In this document: one piece after another, positions 59,906-64,000 of the stretch | How positions within the stretch are numbered: the stretch's first letter is position 1 | Layout of the letters: every line of letters begins with the position of its first letter | Source: Acidimicrobiaceae bacterium | GTDB lineage: Bacteria; Actinomycetota; Acidimicrobiia; Acidimicrobiales; RAAP-2 | Direction of reading: 5' to 3' | Assembly (NCBI GenBank): GCA_003167415.1 | Contig: PMTF01000004.1 | Coordinates: 117,423 to 181,422, forward strand | Length of the DNA: 64,000 nt | The notes under the pieces: model-generated | What the model saw: the letters and a program-made list of their open reading frames with translations, nothing else | What the model was told of the DNA's origin: nothing | The model's database searches: none | Made by a program: the position numbers and the translations under genes

Positions 59906-62059
59906 ATGTACCGCCGTTTGATCGCACTGCTTGTCCTCTCGGCCACCCTGCTCGCGTTCCTGGTGGTCAGCGCCTACGTGCCGGTTGTCAGCTCGACCAT
60001 CGTCGTGGGCGCCGCGAATATCGACGCGATTGCCAGGAGCCTGCCCCCGTTGGTCATCCCTCAACTACCTCAGTATTCGACGCTGCTGGGCGCCAACGGC
60101 GCGGTGCTGGCCCGGTTCAACTCCGAGAACCGGGTGCCGGTGCCGCTGTCGGGCGTGGCGCCGATCGTCGTCGAGACGCTCATCTCCTCAGAAGACCGCA
60201 CCTTCTTCGCCAACAACGGCGTGGACCCCCGGGGCATCGAGCGGGCCGTGGTCGCCGACCTCGAGGGACGCCCCACCCAGGGTGGTTCGACGCTCACTGA
60301 GCAGTACGTGAAAAACATCCTGGAACTCCAGCAGGGTCCCAACGCGCAGCTCGACACGATCCAGCGCAAGGTGAATGAGATTGTCTACGCTCGCCAGCTC
60401 ACTCGCCAGCTCTCCAAGGACCAGATCCTCGACGGCTACCTCAACACCGTCTACTTCGGATCCCAGGCCTACGGCATCGAGGCCGCGGCCAAGCGCTACT
60501 ACTCCGTGCACGCCAGTCAGCTCAACCTTGCCCAGGCCGCAATGCTGGTCGCCCTGGTGGAGTCCCCGACCGCCTACGACCCGATGAGCCACCCGGCGCT
60601 CGCGCGTCTCATCCGCAACCAGGTGCTGCACGTCACCTTCGTCAACCACCAGATCAGCCGCGGTGCGGAACTCGCCGCGCAGGCGTCGCCCCTGGCCCTC
60701 AAGCCGTCCGAGCCGTCGACCGGGTGCCAGGCGAGTAAGGTGCCCTACTTCTGTGACTGGGTCTCGAGTGAACTGGTGACGTTGCCCGCCCTGGGGTCCA
60801 CCAGGGCGCAGCGTCTGGCCACCCTGGAGCGCGGTGGGCTCACCATCCGCACGACTCTGGTGCCCCGTGCCCAAGCGGCCGCGCAGACGGCGGCCGTCTC
60901 GATCGTGGGCGTCACCGACCGGGTCGGCGACGCCATCGTCGTCGAGACGCCCGGCACCGGCGCCATCACCGCGATGGCCCAGAACCGCGTCTACGGCCTC
61001 GACACGACCAAGAACCAGACCACGCTCAACTACGCGAACTCTCCCTCACCGGTCGGCTCCACCTTCAAGGTCTTCACGTTGTCAACCGCGTTGAGCGAGG
61101 GCGTGCCGCTTACGACCATCCTGCCCGCTGGTGCCACGTACCACTCGACCACGATGAACAATCCGCCTGGGGGCTTCTTCACCAACGCCGAGCCCAGCGA
61201 CGGCTACGACCTGACCATCGCGCAGGCCACCGACGGATCGGTGAACACGGCCTTCGTCCAGCTCGAGCAGATGGTGGGCGTGATACCCATCGCCAAGACC
61301 GCACGGGCCATGGGTCTCTACTCCCTGCCCCTCTCGGGGCCAAACGCCGTTACCGCCAAGGAGGGCAGTCTCACGTTGGGCGCCCGCGGCTTCACGGCCA
61401 TCCAGATGGCCGGCGCCTACGCCACCGTGGCCGCACACGGGCTGCACTGCACCCCACACGCCGTCGCCAGTGTCACGCTGGCCAGTGGCGTGACGGTCAC
61501 GATCCCCCCGCAGTGCATCCAGGTACTGGCCCCGGCAGTGGCCAATACCGTCACCTCCTTATTGGCCGGCGTGATCACCTCGGGCACCGGCACCGCCGCG
61601 CAGATTCCGGGTCACACGCTCGCCGGCAAGACGGGCACCACCACCAACTTCGGTTCCGCCTGGTTCGACGGGTTCACCGCCACGACCGCGATGGCCGTGT
61701 GGATGGGCGACCCACGGGGCATCACTTACCCCCTGTACAACGTCGCCGGGGTCGCCGCGGTCTACGGCGGCACGTTGCCCGCCGCCATGTTCAAGACCGC
61801 GATGACCCCGATACTGGCCGGTCAGGCGAACGTCCCCATTGCCCCGCCCACGGAGATCTATCTCGCCAAGTCAACCGAGGTCGTGCCCGACGTGGCGGAC
61901 CTCACTATGCGCAACGCCCGCGCCCTGCTGCACTCGCTCGGCCTCACGGTCAGCGCGCCGGTCTCGGGTACGGCCGGCGCCACCGACCCCGCCGCCGGAT
62001 CGGTCGTGGTACCGGGGGACAAGGTCACCATCGCGGGCTACACGGGACCGTCGTCGTGA
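59906..62059 (+). CDS. class A penicillin-binding protein (GT51 + transpeptidase) with one PASTA domain
   Basis: SSEDRTFFANNGVDPRGIERAVVADLEGRPTQGGSTLTEQYVKN; GSTFKVFTL; LAGKTGTT; PASTA VPDVADLTMRNARALLHSLGL. Confidence 0.93.
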   Translation: MYRRLIALLVLSATLLAFLVVSAYVPVVSSTIVVGAANIDAIARSLPPLVIPQLPQYSTLLGANGAVLARFNSENRVPVPLSGVAPIVVETLISSEDRTFFANNGVDPRGIERAVVADLEGRPTQGGSTLTEQYVKNILELQQGPNAQLDTIQRKVNEIVYARQLTRQLSKDQILDGYLNTVYFGSQAYGIEAAAKRYYSVHASQLNLAQAAMLVALVESPTAYDPMSHPALARLIRNQVLHVTFVNHQISRGAELAAQASPLALKPSEPSTGCQASKVPYFCDWVSSELVTLPALGSTRAQRLATLERGGLTIRTTLVPRAQAAAQTAAVSIVGVTDRVGDAIVVETPGTGAITAMAQNRVYGLDTTKNQTTLNYANSPSPVGSTFKVFTLSTALSEGVPLTTILPAGATYHSTTMNNPPGGFFTNAEPSDGYDLTIAQATDGSVNTAFVQLEQMVGVIPIAKTARAMGLYSLPLSGPNAVTAKEGSLTLGARGFTAIQMAGAYATVAAHGLHCTPHAVASVTLASGVTVTIPPQCIQVLAPAVANTVTSLLAGVITSGTGTAAQIPGHTLAGKTGTTTNFGSAWFDGFTATTAMAVWMGDPRGITYPLYNVAGVAAVYGGTLPAAMFKTAMTPILAGQANVPIAPPTEIYLAKSTEVVPDVADLTMRNARALLHSLGLTVSAPVSGTAGATDPAAGSVVVPGDKVTIAGYTGPSS

Positions 62060-63294
62060 GCCGGGTCTCGTCGTGGCTGCGTACGGTGCGCCACTGGTTC
62101 GTTGACTTTACGCTCGCCGCCGCCATCACGTTGCTCGTCGCCGTCGTCGTCGTACTCGTCGCGCTGGCCGTCTCGGGACTGGTGCTCTCCCCGGTTGCTC
62201 CCGGTCCCGTGACCCCCACGACCACCACGACGCTGGCGCCCACCAGGCCCGCGCCGCTCGACACCGCGCCCTCGGCCTCGATGGTCACGGCCCTGCTGGG
62301 AGACCTGACCCACGAGACCGGGTTCAGCGCGCAAGATCGCTCCTTCGCGACGACGAATGCGCTGCTCTACGGCTGCTCATCAGACGCCATACCGGTTGCC
62401 CAGGAGGCGCGGTCGTTGACCCTCGCCTCGACGTCGCTGTCGGTGGTCGCCGACGTGGACGTCTACGGGCCCGGACTCGGGGCGCTCGCGCTCGCCCGCA
62501 CCCTGACGAGCGTCTCGGCCTGCGCCGGCGACTACGTGCAGACCACCTCGCCCACGGGCCTCGACGGCTTCGTTGCCAGCGGACCCGACGTGTCGGGCTC
62601 CTCCATTCTCGAGGTGACCTGGCGCCGCGGTGACGTACTCGTCTCGCTCTACGCCTTCCCGACGGGTTACCAGAGCGCCGCGAGCGCCACGCTCGACCTC
62701 GCCGCTTCTGTCGACGCGCAGTTCGCGGGTCTATTGCAGTCGGTCTGCCTCAATGAGGTCGCACCCGTGGCGGACGCGCGTCGCAACCCCACCCAGGCGG
62801 ACTACGCCCCCTACACGACCCGCAGCGTGGTCAGCCCTCCGGCGTTGGTGCCCCGCCCGAACGTCGCTCTGTTGAAGGGGCCTCCACCCGTGGTTATCGC
62901 CCCGCCCGCCGGTTCGATCACCACGGTCCCGGTGGCCCCGGTCGTGCCCACGATTGCGCTCTCCGCCTTGGTGTTGGTGCCCGCGAGCGACGTCGCGGGA
63001 CCGGGCTGCGGCTGGTCCTTCACGCAGAGCGTTTCGCCGCCCCCGCCCGTCAATGAACCACTGAGCGTGCTCGACGGCACGGCCATCGCGCGGCTCGAAG
63101 CCACGTGGTCCTCGTGGCCCGCGACGGTGGCGACCTACCTGCAGGCCAAGGCCCAGTACGTGAGCGACCTCGCCAGCTACGACGCCACGACCACCACGAC
63201 CACCACGACCACCACCACCACGACGATTTTGACCCCACCGAGCACCACCACGAGCTCGCCGGTAACGACCACCACGACCTCGCCGGCGGGGTGA
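62056..63294 (+). CDS. membrane-anchored extracellular protein with poly-Thr tracts (GTG start overlapping the PBP stop)
   Basis: N-terminal TM LAAAITLLVAVVVVLVALAVSGLVL; GTGA overlap; TTTTTTTTTTTTT tail. Confidence 0.75.
   Translation: MSRVSSWLRTVRHWFVDFTLAAAITLLVAVVVVLVALAVSGLVLSPVAPGPVTPTTTTTLAPTRPAPLDTAPSASMVTALLGDLTHETGFSAQDRSFATTNALLYGCSSDAIPVAQEARSLTLASTSLSVVADVDVYGPGLGALALARTLTSVSACAGDYVQTTSPTGLDGFVASGPDVSGSSILEVTWRRGDVLVSLYAFPTGYQSAASATLDLAASVDAQFAGLLQSVCLNEVAPVADARRNPTQADYAPYTTRSVVSPPALVPRPNVALLKGPPPVVIAPPAGSITTVPVAPVVPTIALSALVLVPASDVAGPGCGWSFTQSVSPPPPVNEPLSVLDGTAIARLEATWSSWPATVATYLQAKAQYVSDLASYDATTTTTTTTTTTTTILTPPSTTTSSPVTTTTTSPAG
63187..63225 (+). repeat. ACN trinucleotide repeat encoding poly-Thr
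   Basis: acgaccaccacgaccaccacgacc... Confidence 0.85.
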
Positions 63295-63704
63295 TCGCGA
63301 GAAATTACGCGCTCACCTGAGGATCTGCGCCAACTCGACCCGAAGTGGCTTGAGGATAGTGACGTCGCGGGCTTGGCGGCGGCGGATGTTCGCGACGAGG
63401 GTGTCGCTCTGGTGTTTGAGGGAAGGCCCGTTGGTGGTCATGGACCAAACGGTTCCTGTGGTGACCGGTGCGGCAGTCGACGCAGTAATGGATTCGGCGA
63501 CCTCGTCGACGGGACCAGCGGGAATCTGTGGGGAACGCGGCGCATGACGAGTGTCGGGTGGCGTCACTCGCGAACTCGCGTCATCAGGCGGTCGCGAGTT
63601 GTCGGTTGATTGGGACGATGGTGCATCGGTACGGTGCGAGCCGTCAGAGGTACTGCGGTCCAAGAGGACCTCAGCTAGTGGGCGAGGGGGTCTTAGGTTC
63701 CACA

Positions 63705-63740
63705 GTTTCTGGGACAGCATGTTTCAGGGTTTCTGGGACA
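63705..63740. repeat. two copies of GTTTCTGGGACA with 24-bp period, candidate IS end
   Basis: 63705-63716 and 63729-63740 identical; transposase ORF begins 20 bp downstream. Confidence 0.6.
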
Positions 63741-63759
63741 CTTCCATCCGGAGGTTCCC

Positions 63760-64000
63760 ATGGATTTGGCGACGTATGCGGTCACGGCAGTTTTAGTTGA
63801 GGGCCGTTCGGTCCGTTCGGTGGCGGCCTCGACCGGGCGTTCCAAGACGTGGGTGGCTCGCCACGTCGCGCTCTACCGCGAAGGTGGCGCCGAGGCGCGC
63901 ACGCCCAAACGCCGTGGGCCGAGCACGGCCGCGAATCGCACGCCGGCACCCATCGAAGACGTGATCATCGCGTTGCGCAAGGAGCTGAGCGATCAGGGTT
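63760..64000 (+). mobile_element. 5' part of an IS481-like transposase (truncated by window end)
   Basis: hand translation MDLATYAVTAVLVEGRSVRSVAASTGRSKTWVARHVALYREGGAEARTPKRRGPSTAANRTPAPIEDVIIALRKELSDQG: HTH domain typical of IS481/IS3. Confidence 0.75.

Noticed and set aside
63313-63720. 135-aa minus-strand ORF that might be an integrase remnant
   Set aside because: Only a vague resemblance at the C-terminus; low-complexity N-terminal half; not supportable by eye.

Overview
The window is the chromosomal replication-origin neighbourhood of a high-GC actinobacterium; gene content and protein style suggest an Acidimicrobiia-like or other deep-branching lineage. It contains: (i) mazEF-like TA, dnaB, rplI, rpsR, ssb, rpsF, panB, a DUF5318-like gene, PadR regulator and ino1; (ii) the conserved block cca - DUF6049-like - murJ - degV - trxB - trxA - cwlM-like - parB - parA - rsmG - jag - yidC - yidD - rnpA - rpmH - dnaA - oriC - dnaN - recF - DUF721 - gyrB - gyrA, with three perfect parS sites; and (iii) a more variable arm (31-64 kb) with a CoA transferase, ABC-F protein, degenerate ion-channel-like protein, ECF sigma/anti-sigma pair, PspC-type two-component system, thymidylate-synthase-like protein, LldD-type oxidase, glycosyltransferase, secreted wall hydrolases, KatG, radical SAM/SPASM protein, a giant secreted propeller/OmpA-like protein, a class A PBP with PASTA, and an IS element cut by the window end. 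The observations most worth checking are: a DnaA-trio-like origin core; a head-to-head DnaA-box cluster next to parB; a strong intrinsic terminator inside the rsmG coding sequence; the trxA/cwlM junction, which has no standard start codon; an internally deleted TnpB that keeps a UUCG hairpin at its 3' end; a divergent ThyA-like enzyme; a structured leader upstream of a secreted lysozyme-like gene; and the propeller/OmpA-like secreted protein. No CRISPR array, rRNA or convincing tRNA was seen. All calls were made by eye, with no database searches.
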